A stretch of 64,000 bases of DNA from DAOUKH01 sp964291475. GTDB lineage: Bacteria > Chloroflexota > Dehalococcoidia > SHYB01. Position 1 is the stretch's first letter, and every line of letters begins with the position of its first letter. Below, piece by piece: positions 24,829 through 34,895 of the stretch. The stretch lies in assembly GCA_964291475.2 (NCBI GenBank), contig OZ220056.1:18628-82627 (forward strand), in the 5' to 3' direction. The position numbers and the translations under genes are program-made. The notes under the pieces are model-generated. The model made no database searches, had not been told where the DNA came from, and worked only from the letters and a program-made list of their open reading frames with translations.

Positions 24829-26887
24829 GCAGCGCATTATAGGCTCACGACCGCGGCGTCAAAGTCCTCGAAGCGTGACCTTCCTGAGCGCTCTGCTCGC
24901 CGCGGCGCTCCTCCTCGCGGCGTGCGACGGCGGCGCCCCGACGCCGACACCGGCGCCCACCGCCCCTCCTACCGCAACCGCGACCGCTGTCCCCGCCCAC
25001 GAGCCGCCCACGCCGACCCCCGCGGCCACTGCCCCTCCAACGGCCGGACCTACGGTCCCCGCTATCAGCTCGACCGCCACGCCGACCGCGGCCGCCACCA
25101 CGCCCACGGCGACATCGGCTCCGACCGCCACCTCCGTGCCGGCGCGTGCCTTCCTCCCCATCCCCAAGCCGCCCCGGGGCGACCCCATCGAGCTGGCCGA
25201 GCGCCTGAAGTATGGGGGCGGCATGGAGATCGCGTCGCTCCCGCGCATCGAGACGGACCTTGCCGTTGGGCACGTCGAGGAGTTTCACGTCCTCGATGTT
25301 GGCGAGCTGCGCCCCTTCACCGTCGAGGCGGAGCTCCGGCTGGTCAGCGAGCACGCCTACTTCTACGTCGAGCGCGGGACCCGCGTGCGCGACAGTCAAC
25401 TCGAAGCGTCGGCCCGCGAGCTCGAGGAACACATCATCCCCACGATCCGCCGCCTGGTGAACCCGGAATGGGAGCCCGGAGCGGGGATCGACTCGCGGCT
25501 CACCATCCTGAACGCCCGCATTCCCAACGTCGCGGGCTACTACAACCTACTCGACACGCTGCCCCGCGCGGTGAACCGGCTCAGCAACGAGCGGCCGATG
25601 GTCTACCTCAGCCTGCTCTCCGTGCAGCCGGGCAGCGGCCGGTACCACGGCGTCCTGACCCACGAGCTGCAGCACGCCGCCCAAGCCGAGGCCGACCCCT
25701 TCGAGACGGCGTGGGTCCACGAGGGAGCCGCTGAGTACGCCGCCGCCGCGGCCGGCTATCGCGGCGGGCCCGGCGGCTTCTTCTTCGTTCCGCCCGGCAT
25801 ACAGCTGACCTTGTGGCCAGACGAGCACGATGCCGTCGGCCCGCACTACGGCGCCGCCTACAGCTTTGTGACCTACCTCGCTCAACGCGTCGGCGAAGAC
25901 GCTCTCGTCTCGCTGCTGACCAGTCCGCTCACCGGCGCCGAGGGCGTCGAGTCGTTCCTCACCGAGCAGGGGTTCGACGCCGGCTTCGACGCCTTCTTCC
26001 TCGAGTGGACGGTGGACAACCTGAAGCGCGCCCTCGCCCTTGCCGGCAACGCCTTCGGCGCCGGCCTCCGCAGCCGGATCTCGGACACGGGCGAAGTGGA
26101 GCGGGAGGCCGGCCAATACGCCGCCGACTATGTCCTTGTCGATTCCGACGACCGCGCCCGTCGGCTCGTCTTCGAAGGCAGCCCTGAGGTCCGGCTCCTT
26201 CCCACGTCGCCGCCGTCGGGGGAAATGATGTGGTGGAGCAACCGGGGCGACGGCATCGACGCGACGCTCACCCGCGCCTTCGACCTGACCGGCGTGAGCG
26301 GTGCGTCGCTCACCTTCGACCTCTGGTTCGACATCGAAGAGAGCTTCGACTTCGCTTACGTCGTGGCCTCCCGCGATGGCGGCCTGTCGTGGGAGGTCCT
26401 GGAAGGCTCCCACTCGACCGTCGACGACCCGCTCGGGCAGAGCTTCGGCCCCGCCTACACCGGCAAGAGCGGCGGGGGCCGCAACGCCCGTTGGGTTCAG
26501 GAGGAGATCGACCTGAGCGACTACGCCGGCGGCGAAGTGCTGATCCGGTTCGAGTACGTCACCGACCAAGCGGTGCACGCCGAAGGCCTGCTCCTCGACG
26601 ACTTGCGCCTCGAAGCCACGAGCTTCTTCGACGACGCCGAGTCGGACGCCGGGTGGCGGGCCGAGGGCTTCTTCCGCACCGACAACCGCGCGCCACAGAC
26701 CTACGGCGTGCGCTTCGTCGAGTTCGGCACTGAAGGAAGGGTTATCGAGGTCCCCCTCGACGAAACCCTCCGCGGGGAGGTCGCCCTGCCGGCCAACGGC
26801 CCTGGCGGCGTTGTCCTCATCGCGCCCACCGCTCCAGTGACCGGCGTGCCCGCGTCGTACCGCGTCGCGGTCGAGTACATCGAGTAG
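24827..26887 (+). CDS. Secreted lipoprotein zinc metallopeptidase with immune-inhibitor-A-like beta-sandwich
   Basis: A 686-residue surface lipoprotein. The signal peptide ends at lipobox LLLAAC. A long Thr/Pro/Ala linker follows to about residue 125, then a peptidase domain with HELQH and a downstream WVHEGAAEYAA glutamate (HExxH + E, gluzincin-like), and a C-terminal beta-sandwich (FDFAYVVASRDGGLSWEVLEG, LLLDDLRLE) as in M6 immune-inhibitor-A enzymes. The start is uncertain: the ATG at 24827 gives the basic n-region, while the GTG at 24875 gives a signal peptide without positive charges. It is divergent from another lipoprotein gene and convergent with an MFS gene. It probably degrades extracellular protein. 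Confidence 0.82.
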   Translation: MQRIIGSRPRRQSPRSVTFLSALLAAALLLAACDGGAPTPTPAPTAPPTATATAVPAHEPPTPTPAATAPPTAGPTVPAISSTATPTAAATTPTATSAPTATSVPARAFLPIPKPPRGDPIELAERLKYGGGMEIASLPRIETDLAVGHVEEFHVLDVGELRPFTVEAELRLVSEHAYFYVERGTRVRDSQLEASARELEEHIIPTIRRLVNPEWEPGAGIDSRLTILNARIPNVAGYYNLLDTLPRAVNRLSNERPMVYLSLLSVQPGSGRYHGVLTHELQHAAQAEADPFETAWVHEGAAEYAAAAAGYRGGPGGFFFVPPGIQLTLWPDEHDAVGPHYGAAYSFVTYLAQRVGEDALVSLLTSPLTGAEGVESFLTEQGFDAGFDAFFLEWTVDNLKRALALAGNAFGAGLRSRISDTGEVEREAGQYAADYVLVDSDDRARRLVFEGSPEVRLLPTSPPSGEMMWWSNRGDGIDATLTRAFDLTGVSGASLTFDLWFDIEESFDFAYVVASRDGGLSWEVLEGSHSTVDDPLGQSFGPAYTGKSGGGRNARWVQEEIDLSDYAGGEVLIRFEYVTDQAVHAEGLLLDDLRLEATSFFDDAESDAGWRAEGFFRTDNRAPQTYGVRFVEFGTEGRVIEVPLDETLRGEVALPANGPGGVVLIAPTAPVTGVPASYRVAVEYIE
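24836..24862 (-). promoter_or_regulatory. Promoter of the LppX-like lipoprotein gene
   Basis: Minus strand: TTGACG (24857-24862), a 15-nt spacer and TATAAT (24836-24841). The start would fall at about 24829, directly at an ATG, implying a leaderless mRNA. Confidence 0.55.
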
Positions 26888-26891
26888 CCCG

Positions 26892-28151
26892 CTAGAGCCG
26901 CCACATGTCGCGGCGGGTGAGAGTGAGCCAGGCTACGGGAAGGGCGAGGGCGAGCCCGACGACGACGAAGGCGATGCGCAGGTTGGTCCAGTCGCCGAGC
27001 GCGCCGGCGGCCATCGCCCCGAGCGGCGACAGGCTGAACGAGAGGAAGTAGAGCGACATCGCCCGCCCCCGGAACTCGTCCGCCACGTTCGTCTGAACGA
27101 GGGTGTTTCCGAGGGCGAGCGTGGAGGCCGAGGTAGCCCCGAGGACCACCATCGCGGCGAACGAGAAGGCGAGGTTCCCCGCCGCGCCCATCGCGGCGAT
27201 GAACAGCCCGGTCCCGATCGCGGCGCAGAAATAGACAAGGCCCTTGTTGCGGATGTCGCCCTTCATGACGAGCAACAGCGCCCCCACGAGGCCCCCCACG
27301 CCGAGTGTGATAAACAGGGCCGAAAAGCCGCCTTCCTCTTGTCCCAGCACGTCCTTGGCGAACGCCGCCATCAGTTGCGTCATCGACATCCCGAGCAGCG
27401 CGGCGAGGAACGAAACGGTCAGCAGTGCCCTGATCATGCGGTCGCCGCGGGCGTAACGGACGCCGTCGGCGATGCTCTGGAAGAAGGGCGCACCCGTCCC
27501 CACCGATGTGAAGCGGCGCCGCATGAGCAGCACCGACACGACCCCGCCCACGTAACCGGCCGACTGGAGAAAGAACGTCCCCTCGGTGCCGACGGCGATG
27601 AGCAACACGCCCCCGACCGACGGGCCGATAACCCGCATGGAGTTCATCACCACGGCGTTGATCGACACCGCGCTGGGCAGGTCTTCCCTGCCCACGATGT
27701 CGTGGATCGCCGACATCCGGGCGGGGTTGTTGAGTGCGAAGAACGAGCCGCTCAGAAAGGCGAGGATGTAGACGTGCCAGATCACGACCGCGCCGGTCAT
27801 GACGATCAGGGCCAAGACCAACGCGACCAGCGCCAGCGACACCTGGCTGAACAGCATCAGATTCCGGCGGTTGAGGCGGTCCGCAAGCGCTCCGCCGACC
27901 GGCGACATGAAGAACATGCCGGCGCCCTGGGCAAACGCCACGACGCCAAGCTGGAAGGCCGTGCCGTCGAGGTCGTTGTAGACCAGCCAACCCTTGCCCA
28001 GCTGCTGGGACCACTGCCCCATCTGCGTAAAGAGGTTGCCGGACAGCAGGAACCGGAAGTCGGGGTGGCGCAAGGCGCCGAAGCGGGTCGGCGCCGGCGG
28101 CAAAGGCCGACGGGGCTGTGGGTCGCGGTGCCGCCTAGGCTCGCGGGCCAT
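26892..28151 (-). CDS. MFS transporter (enterobactin-exporter EntS-like)
   Basis: A 419-residue membrane protein with about 12 helices. It begins with a basic cytosolic segment, then FGALRHPDFRFLLSGNLFTQMGQW, typical of the EntS/MFS_3 family, with ALADRLNRRNLMLFSQ as the motif A loop and ALNNPARMSAIHDIV in the central region. It probably exports a small molecule; the substrate is unknown. I choose the ATG at 28151; an in-frame GTG lies at 28193. Its stop is 4 nt from the metallopeptidase stop. Confidence 0.88.
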   Translation of the reverse strand: MAREPRRHRDPQPRRPLPPAPTRFGALRHPDFRFLLSGNLFTQMGQWSQQLGKGWLVYNDLDGTAFQLGVVAFAQGAGMFFMSPVGGALADRLNRRNLMLFSQVSLALVALVLALIVMTGAVVIWHVYILAFLSGSFFALNNPARMSAIHDIVGREDLPSAVSINAVVMNSMRVIGPSVGGVLLIAVGTEGTFFLQSAGYVGGVVSVLLMRRRFTSVGTGAPFFQSIADGVRYARGDRMIRALLTVSFLAALLGMSMTQLMAAFAKDVLGQEEGGFSALFITLGVGGLVGALLLVMKGDIRNKGLVYFCAAIGTGLFIAAMGAAGNLAFSFAAMVVLGATSASTLALGNTLVQTNVADEFRGRAMSLYFLSFSLSPLGAMAAGALGDWTNLRIAFVVVGLALALPVAWLTLTRRDMWRL

Positions 28152-28239
28152 CCCTACCGGCGCTCCTCCGTGCCGGGGGGCGTCCCCACGCACGGCCCCT
28201 GAGCGAAGCTATCGCTGGAACGTACGCGCATTTGAGTGT

Positions 28240-28258
28240 TCCGCGGCGACCCCGCGGA
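28240..28258. repeat. Perfect GC hairpin in the MFS/LOG intergenic region
   Basis: A 7-bp palindromic stem TCCGCGG/CCGCGGA with a 5-nt loop between divergent genes. It could be an operator or part of the MFS leader; no clear role is visible. Confidence 0.35.
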
Positions 28259-28330
28259 GCCGCCGCATAAGATAGCAAAAACTCTCACCGAATGGGCCAA
28301 ATCCAGCCGTCCAACAGAGAAGGTCTCGAT

Positions 28331-28339
28331 GCTATAATG
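28331..28339 (+). promoter_or_regulatory. Extended -10 promoter of the LOG-like gene and eno
   Basis: TGCTATAAT, a perfect extended -10, about 35 nt before the ATG at 28375. No convincing -35 is present. Confidence 0.6.
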
Positions 28340-28374
28340 ACCGATGGCATTGGTCTGGGAAGGGGCGGCTCGGG

Positions 28375-28853
28375 ATGCACATCGCGGTTCTCGGAAGATC
28401 CGACGGGTGCACTCCTGAGGTTTACGCCCTAGCGGAGGCGGTGGGGCGCGAGATCGGCGCCCGGGGCCACACCCTCGTCTGCGGCGGCGGCAACGGCGTC
28501 ATGGAGGCTGCCTGCAAGGGGGCCAAGGCCGCCGGCGGCATCACCATCGGCATCCTTCCCGGCCCCGACCGCGCCGGCGCCAACGCCTACGTCGACTACC
28601 CCATCGTCACCGGCATCGGCTACGCCCGGAACTCCCTGGTCGCCATGAACGGCGACGTCTGCATCGCCGTCGAGGGCGAGTACGGCACACTCTCTGAGAT
28701 CGGCTTCGCCCTCGCCTACAACAAGCCGCTGGTGGGACTCAAGAGCTGGACGCTCATCAGGGGGGACGGCGAGCCCGAGCCCCGCTTGAACGTCGCCACC
28801 GACCCCGCCGACGCCGTAGCCCGGGCAGAGGCGCTGGGCCGGGAGCTGGGCCG

Positions 28854-28857
<4 letters not shown>
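28375..28857 (+). CDS. TIGR00725-family LOG-like nucleotide-binding protein
   Basis: A 160-residue Rossmann-like protein related to the LOG/lysine-decarboxylase-like family (TIGR00725). The motifs are VCGGGNGVMEAACKGAK near residue 40 and GEYGTLSEIGFALAYNKP near residue 100, the equivalents of the PGGxGTxxE nucleotide loop. LOG relatives cleave nucleotide monophosphates; whether this one does is unknown. Its stop overlaps the eno start (ATGA), giving translational coupling with enolase. Confidence 0.83.
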
Positions 28858-30170
<1,313 letters not shown>

Positions 30171-30217
30171 CCCCCGCGCCCCTCTCCGGGCCGCGGCCCC
30201 CCAGGGAGGGACCCGCT

Positions 30218-31171
30218 ATGTCTCCCGTCGACGTGATGACCGTCCTGGGTCCAGTGAGCTCGGCCGACCTCGGCGCCACCCTGACCCACGAGCACCTGGT
30301 CGCCTCCGCCACCGGCGCCGACTACGACAGCACCCTCCACTTCGACTATGAGGGCCAGTTGATCAAGCTCACCGAGGACATGAAACGCCTCAAGGAAGCC
30401 GGCGTCTCCTCCATCATCGACCCCATCCCGATGGAGCTTGGCCGCAAGGTCGACTTCATGCAGGACGTTTCCCGCGCCTCCGGCGTCAACGTCGTCTGCG
30501 CCACCGGCCTCTACACCGACCAAGGCCCGTTCCGCGGCTACCCGCAGTACTTCGTGAGCAAGACCGTCGACGAGATCGAGGAGATCTACGTCACCGAGAT
30601 CACCGAGGGCGTAGGCCCCCGGAAGATCAGGCCCGGCGTCATCAAGTGCGCCACCGGCCCCCATAACGTCAGCGAGAACGAGGAGAAGGCGCTGCGCGCC
30701 GCCGCTCGCGCCGCCAAGAAGACCGGCGCCCCAATCACCACCCACACCACCGACGGCAGCATGGGGCCCGAGCAGCTCGACATCTTCGAGGACGAAGGTC
30801 TCGACCTCCGGCGCGTCACGGTGGGGCATTGCAGCGACTCCGCCGATCTCGACTATCACGTCAGCATGCTCCGGCGCGGGGCCTACATCGGCTTCGACCG
30901 CCTGGGGCTGGAGAACTTTGTCGACGACGAGACCAAGATCGGCGTCATCGCCGCTCTCGTCGCCATGGGGTTCTCCTCGCAGATCGTCTTCTCGCACGAC
31001 AACGTCGGCTGCCTGCACGGGTTGAAGACCCGGCCCACAAACCCCGAGAAGCGCCGCTACACCTACCTGCTCGACTCGTTCGTCCCCGAGCTGCGGCGCA
31101 GCGGCGTGTCGCAGGACGACATCGACCGCATCCTCGTCGAGAATCCCCGCCGCTACTTCGAGGGCGGCTAG
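30218..31171 (+). CDS. Phosphotriesterase-family (PLL-like) metal-dependent hydrolase
   Basis: A 317-residue binuclear-metal TIM-barrel enzyme. It has the N-terminal HxH (LTHEHLVAS), the likely carboxylated lysine in PGVIKCATG near residue 145, THTTDGS and VGHCSDSADLDY histidines, and the terminal SHDNVG aspartate. These residues define the phosphotriesterase/lactonase family, and most relatives without selection by organophosphates hydrolyse lactones. It is 47 nt downstream of eno. A 12-bp hairpin follows immediately after the stop. Confidence 0.9.
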   Translation: MSPVDVMTVLGPVSSADLGATLTHEHLVASATGADYDSTLHFDYEGQLIKLTEDMKRLKEAGVSSIIDPIPMELGRKVDFMQDVSRASGVNVVCATGLYTDQGPFRGYPQYFVSKTVDEIEEIYVTEITEGVGPRKIRPGVIKCATGPHNVSENEEKALRAAARAAKKTGAPITTHTTDGSMGPEQLDIFEDEGLDLRRVTVGHCSDSADLDYHVSMLRRGAYIGFDRLGLENFVDDETKIGVIAALVAMGFSSQIVFSHDNVGCLHGLKTRPTNPEKRRYTYLLDSFVPELRRSGVSQDDIDRILVENPRRYFEGG

Positions 31172-31173
31172 CC

Positions 31174-31213
31174 CCGCGGCCATCGACCTACCGGGGCAGG
31201 CCGATGGCCGCGG
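31174..31213. terminator. Strong hairpin terminator after the phosphotriesterase gene
   Basis: A 12-bp perfect stem (CCGCGGCCATCG with CGATGGCCGCGG) closes a 16-nt loop, starting 3 nt after the stop codon. It can also stop leftward transcription from the promoter at 31394-31422. Confidence 0.7.
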
Positions 31214-31372
31214 TCGTCACCGGCGAACTCGCCGCCGCCATCCCCACCCTCCGCTTTCCGCCGCTAGCGGGGATTCACTAGGCCACGGAGGGGCTCTGCA
31301 GGCACCGGCCGGGGCGCTCGCTCGGTCTGCCTCCTCACGCGTCCGCAGGGCATCTTGAGCGTCCCGGCCAAG

Positions 31373-31384
31373 GAACATATGTTC
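31373..31384. promoter_or_regulatory. LexA/SOS-box-like palindrome
   Basis: GAACATATGTTC is a perfect 12-bp palindrome, identical to the core of the Gram-positive SOS box (GAAC-N4-GTTC). It is placed immediately downstream of the predicted start of the minus-strand promoter, where a repressor would block transcription. Confidence 0.55.
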
Positions 31385-31393
31385 TCTATGGCG

Positions 31394-31422
31394 ATAGTAC
31401 GCCCTCTTCAAGGTCGTGTCAA
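31394..31422 (-). promoter_or_regulatory. Near-consensus promoter next to the SOS-like box
   Basis: TTGACA (31417-31422), exactly 17 nt, TACTAT (31394-31399) on the minus strand. It points away from the PIN gene and towards the phosphotriesterase terminator. Confidence 0.65.
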
Positions 31423-31571
31423 GCGGGCCTTGGCGTGGGAATGGGCGGGCCGACGGAGGGCACCTGCTAACGTTCCTCCCTCTCCCAAGGAGGGCAAGAG
31501 CCGGCTGCAGCCGCTCAGCAACGGGCTTCACCGTCGTCCCCCGAGGCTACGCTCGGCGGAGAACAAGCCGG

Positions 31572-32033
31572 TTACAGATCCCGCAGGTGCGTGAAGTTCA
31601 CGGCGACCTCGTCCCCTTGGGCTAGAGCTGTAAGGTAGAGGTCGAGATCCACGGTGAGCAGCGGCGTTTCCGCAGTGATGGCTTCGAGGAGCGCCGCGTC
31701 GGTTAGGCCGAGCCGTGCGAACGCACTGTTGCCGGAGGCTTGTGCACTGGCGACGACGACCTCCTCACTTCCTTGAATGAGGATTCGGAGCTTTTCAAAG
31801 AGGAAGGAACGCTCCGGTTCCCCATGCTGGGCGAGCAGATTGGACGTTTCCGTGAGGGTGTTCGGCGTCACGTACACACGCTCAACACGGTCGATCACGT
31901 CAACCAGAGTGTCGTAATCCTCCGCCGTGTATTCCTTCAACCGGCGATGCTTCGCGATCAAGTCCCGCCCAACACTGCCCACGACAAGCAACACGAGAAG
32001 GTTCGCGTCGATGAAGAGTCCGACCGGGGGCAT
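31572..32033 (-). CDS. PIN-domain protein (putative RNase)
   Basis: A 153-residue protein with a PIN-like layout: LFIDANLLVLLVVG (first Asp, residue 8), a central acidic segment with TETSNLL, then GLTDAALLEA and LLTVDLDLYL supplying later acidic residues. PIN domains of this kind are metal-dependent RNases, many of them toxins. It starts 7 nt after the stop of a small partner gene on the same strand, the layout of a two-gene toxin-antitoxin module, although it is longer than the usual VapC. Confidence 0.78.
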   Translation of the reverse strand: MPPVGLFIDANLLVLLVVGSVGRDLIAKHRRLKEYTAEDYDTLVDVIDRVERVYVTPNTLTETSNLLAQHGEPERSFLFEKLRILIQGSEEVVVASAQASGNSAFARLGLTDAALLEAITAETPLLTVDLDLYLTALAQGDEVAVNFTHLRDL

Positions 32034-32040
32034 CCGCTCG

Positions 32041-32340
32041 CTAGAAAGCCTTCACGTCGTGGTCCTTAAGAGACTCGATCTGGCGACTCTCGTCGTCGAT
32101 GCGAAGCACCTTATAGGAACGCGCTCTTGGAGTCGCCTCATTCCGTGTGGAGAAGAAGTTTTCCCTCTGTATCGTCTTGCCGGCTCGGTCCCAGGGCCGA
32201 GAGAAGCCAATGGTAATGATCCACCTATTGGACGCGGGGTCGAACTCCACCTCTTCAAGGCCGACGTCCACTACCTCTTCATCGATGAAGAGATCGGCAA
32301 CGTACTCCTTCGCGGTTCGCACGGCTTCCTTGACGTGCAT
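32041..32340 (-). CDS. Uncharacterised 99-aa partner of the PIN protein
   Basis: A small soluble alpha/beta protein: an N-terminal helix (VKEAVRTAKEYVADLF), an acidic VGLEEVEFD strand, WIITIGFSRPWD, then RSYKVLRIDDESRQIESLKDH. The pattern 'LEEVE...W.ITI.F.RP...YKV' is found in small conserved proteins often adjacent to nuclease-like genes, but I cannot name a family. No DNA-binding motif is visible, so if it is an antitoxin it is not of the AbrB/RHH kind. It has a GGAGG box and a TACAAT -10 (32368-32373). Confidence 0.7.
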   Translation of the reverse strand: MHVKEAVRTAKEYVADLFIDEEVVDVGLEEVEFDPASNRWIITIGFSRPWDRAGKTIQRENFFSTRNEATPRARSYKVLRIDDESRQIESLKDHDVKAF

Positions 32341-32402
32341 GGGAACCTCCGTTCTCCATTCCCATGTATTGTAGCGTCCGCCGGAACGCTAGGCCCGCCT
32401 CT

Positions 32403-32432
32403 CCACCCCCGAGGCGCGTACGCCGGGGGTGG
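32403..32432. repeat. Long bulged hairpin in the divergent PIN-partner/xdh region
   Basis: CCACCCCC pairs with GGGGGTGG and, inside a small bulge, GGCG pairs with CGCC around a CGTA loop (12 bp in total). It lies between two divergent transcription units. It may be an insulator, operator or relic repeat; nothing further is visible. Confidence 0.4.
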
Positions 32433-32609
32433 CCTGCGGCGCGGACCTTCCCTCAGTCTCCTCCGGATAGGGAAAGAGGGCAATGGGTGAAGAGCTTCCC
32501 CTCCGCTTGAAAGCCCGCCGGTGCCGGGGTAGCATCGGGGCGCTTGAAGTGGCGGCCCTCCTTGCAGGGAGCAGCCGCCCAAGCCAACGCTCGACTGAGG
32601 AGTGCAGGT

Positions 32610-34885
32610 ATGACGACGACAGCCGACCGCCCGTCCGCCGAGTTCAAAGTGGTCGGGACGCGCCCGATCCGGCATGACGGCTATGACAAGGTCACGGGCC
32701 GGGCCAAGTACGGGGCCGACCTGCAGCTCGCCGACCTGCTCCATGGGGCGGTGCTCCGCAGTCCCCACGCCCACGCCCGCATTCGCTCGATCGACACGTC
32801 GAAGGCGGAGGCGTTGGACGGCGTTCGCGCCGTGGTGACCTCCAAGGACCTGCCGGAGAAGACGACCCCGCCTTCCAACTTCATGGAGACGCTGGCCGAC
32901 CCGCAGATCCTGACCGAGATCGCCTTGGCGCGGGGCAAGGCGTTGTACAAGGGGCACGCCGTCGCCGGCGTCGCCGCCGCGAGCAAGCACGTCGCCGAGG
33001 CGGCCCTCGACCTCATCGAGGTCGACTACGAGGTGCTGCCGCACGTGCTCGACGTGGATGCGGCCATGGCGCCGGACGCGCCGGTGCTCCACGAGGCGCT
33101 GCGCACCAACGACGCCACGGCGGCCGGCGACTCCGGCCCCACCAACGTCGCCGCCCACACCCAGTTCAAGCAGGGCGACCTCGAGCAGGGCTTCGCCGAG
33201 GCCGACGTCATCGTCGAGCGCTCCTTCACCACGAAGGCCGTGCACCAGGGCTACATCGAGCCGCAAAACTCAACGGCCCTGTGGAACGCCGATGACACCA
33301 TCACCATTTGGAAGAGCACCCAGGGGCCCTTCATCGTCCGGCACCAAGTCGCGTCGATCCTGAACCTTCCCGTGTCCAGCGTGAAGGTCGTGCCGATGGA
33401 GATCGGCGGCGGCTTCGGCGGCAAGATCAACAGCTACCTCGACCCGGTGACGGCGACGCTCTCGAAGAAGACCGGCCACCCGGTGAAGATTTCGATGACC
33501 CGCAAGGAAGTGTTCGAAGGAACGGGCCCCGCCTCGGGGACGGCGCTGCGGGCCAAGATCGGAGCGAAGCGCGACGGCACGATCACCGCGGCTGAGGTCT
33601 ACCTGGCCTATGAAGCGGGGGCCTTCCCCGGCTCGTCGGTGGCCTCCGGGGCCGCCACCTGCCTGGCGCCCTACAAGATCGAGAACCTGCTGATCGACGG
33701 CTACGACGTGGTGGTGAACAAGCCGAAGACTTCGGCCTACCGCGCGCCGGGCTCGCCGCAGGCCTCCTTCGCCGTCGAGCAGGTCGTCGACGAGCTCGCC
33801 CAAGAGCTCGGCATGGACCCGCTCGAGCTGCGCCTGAAGAACGTTACCCAGACGGGCGACCGGCAGGCCTCGGGGATGCCGTTCCCCAGCATCGGCGCAA
33901 AGCAGCTTGAAGAGACGATCAAGGACCATCCCACTACTCTGCGCCCCTGGAGGGGCCGAACAAGGGCCGCGGCCTCGCGATGGGCTACTGGGGCAACGCC
34001 GGCATGAACTCGTCGGCCACATTGAACGTCACCTCGAACGGCCAAGTGACCCTGGTGACCGGCTCCGTCGACATCGGCGGTTCTCGCGCCGCCCTCGCCA
34101 TGCAGGCGGCCGAGGTCCTGGGCCTCAACGCCGAGGACGTCCACCCCAGCGTCGGCGACACCGACTCGGTGGGCTACACCGGGGTCACCGGCGGCAGCCG
34201 CACCGCCTTCGCCACCGGCATCGCGGTGGTCAACGCCGCCCAAGACGTCAAGGAGCAGATGGTCCGCAGGGCGGCGCTCCTGTGGGAGACGCAGCCCGAG
34301 GACATCGAGTACGTCGACGGGGTCTTCATCTCGTCGAAGAATCCCGACGACCGGCTCACGTTCAAGGAGCTGGCCGGCCAACTGATGATGACCGGCGGCC
34401 TCATCACGGCCTCCGCTTCCGCCGATCCCAAGCAGGTCGGGCCGTCGTTCGCGGCGCTGCTGGTCGACGTCGAGGTAGACCCCGAGACCGGGAAGGTGGA
34501 GGTGGAACGCGCCACCATCTTCCAAGACGTGGGGAAGGCGGCGCACCCGAGCTACGTCGAGGGGCAGATGCAGGGCGGAACGGTGCAGGGCATCGGCTGG
34601 GCGCTCAACGAGGAGTACTACTACCTCGACAGCGGCGTGATGGCGAACTCGAGCTTCCTCGACTACCGCATCCCGACGAGCCTCGACCTGCCGATGATCG
34701 AGCCGGTGCTCGTCGAGGCGCACAACCCCGGGCACCCGTTCGGCCTGCGGGGCGTCGGCGAAGCCTCGCTGGTGCCGCCGATGGCGGCGATGGCGAACGC
34801 GATCAGCCGCGCCACCGGCAAGCGCATCACCGAGCTTCCCATGTCGCCGGGCGCGGTCCTGGACTCCATGGCCAACGGCGGCTGA
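32610..34885 (+). CDS. Xanthine dehydrogenase-family molybdopterin-binding subunit (frameshift near 33930)
   Basis: A large subunit of about 758 aa from a molybdenum hydroxylase. The N-terminal domain starts RHDGYDKVTGRAKYGADLQLADLLHGAVLRSPHAHA. The Moco domain has QGYIEPQN, IGGGFGGK near residue 268, AYRAPGSPQA and the C-terminal GVGEASLVPP carrying the catalytic Glu. The frame breaks in 'catcccactac': one extra C restores HPHYSAPLEGPNKGRGLAMGY. The ATG at 32610 has a GAGGAG box. No FAD or 2Fe-2S subunit genes are adjacent, so its electron acceptor is elsewhere. A short-chain dehydrogenase follows 10 nt downstream. Confidence 0.85.
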
Positions 34886-34895
34886 AGGGAGCGGC

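Larger units (their letters stand above)
31174..31387 (-). ncRNA. Candidate SOS-type small transcript of about 210 nt, no clear ORF
   Basis: This gene-poor stretch between the phosphotriesterase and PIN genes has a near-consensus minus-strand promoter (31394-31422), a predicted start near 31387, a GAAC-N4-GTTC palindrome at about +4 to +15, and the 12-bp hairpin at 31174-31213 as a terminator. The longest frame inside (ATG at 31378 to 31217) has no ribosome binding site and lacks the C/G third-base bias of neighbouring genes. I infer a damage-inducible small RNA. A tiny peptide gene is the alternative. Confidence 0.35.
31172..31571. other. Gene-free 400-bp interval
   Basis: No supportable protein gene. 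It holds the bidirectional terminator (31174-31213), the palindrome (31373-31384), the minus-strand promoter (31394-31422), and a small hairpin CCCTC/GAGGG near 31481-31497 that may terminate the PIN transcript. Confidence 0.6.

Noticed and set aside
31217..31378. Short frame (ATG at 31378) inside the SOS-like transcript as a real peptide
   Set aside because: No ribosome binding site, a leader of only about 9 nt, no third-base C/G bias, and nothing recognisable in the translation. A non-coding RNA fits better.
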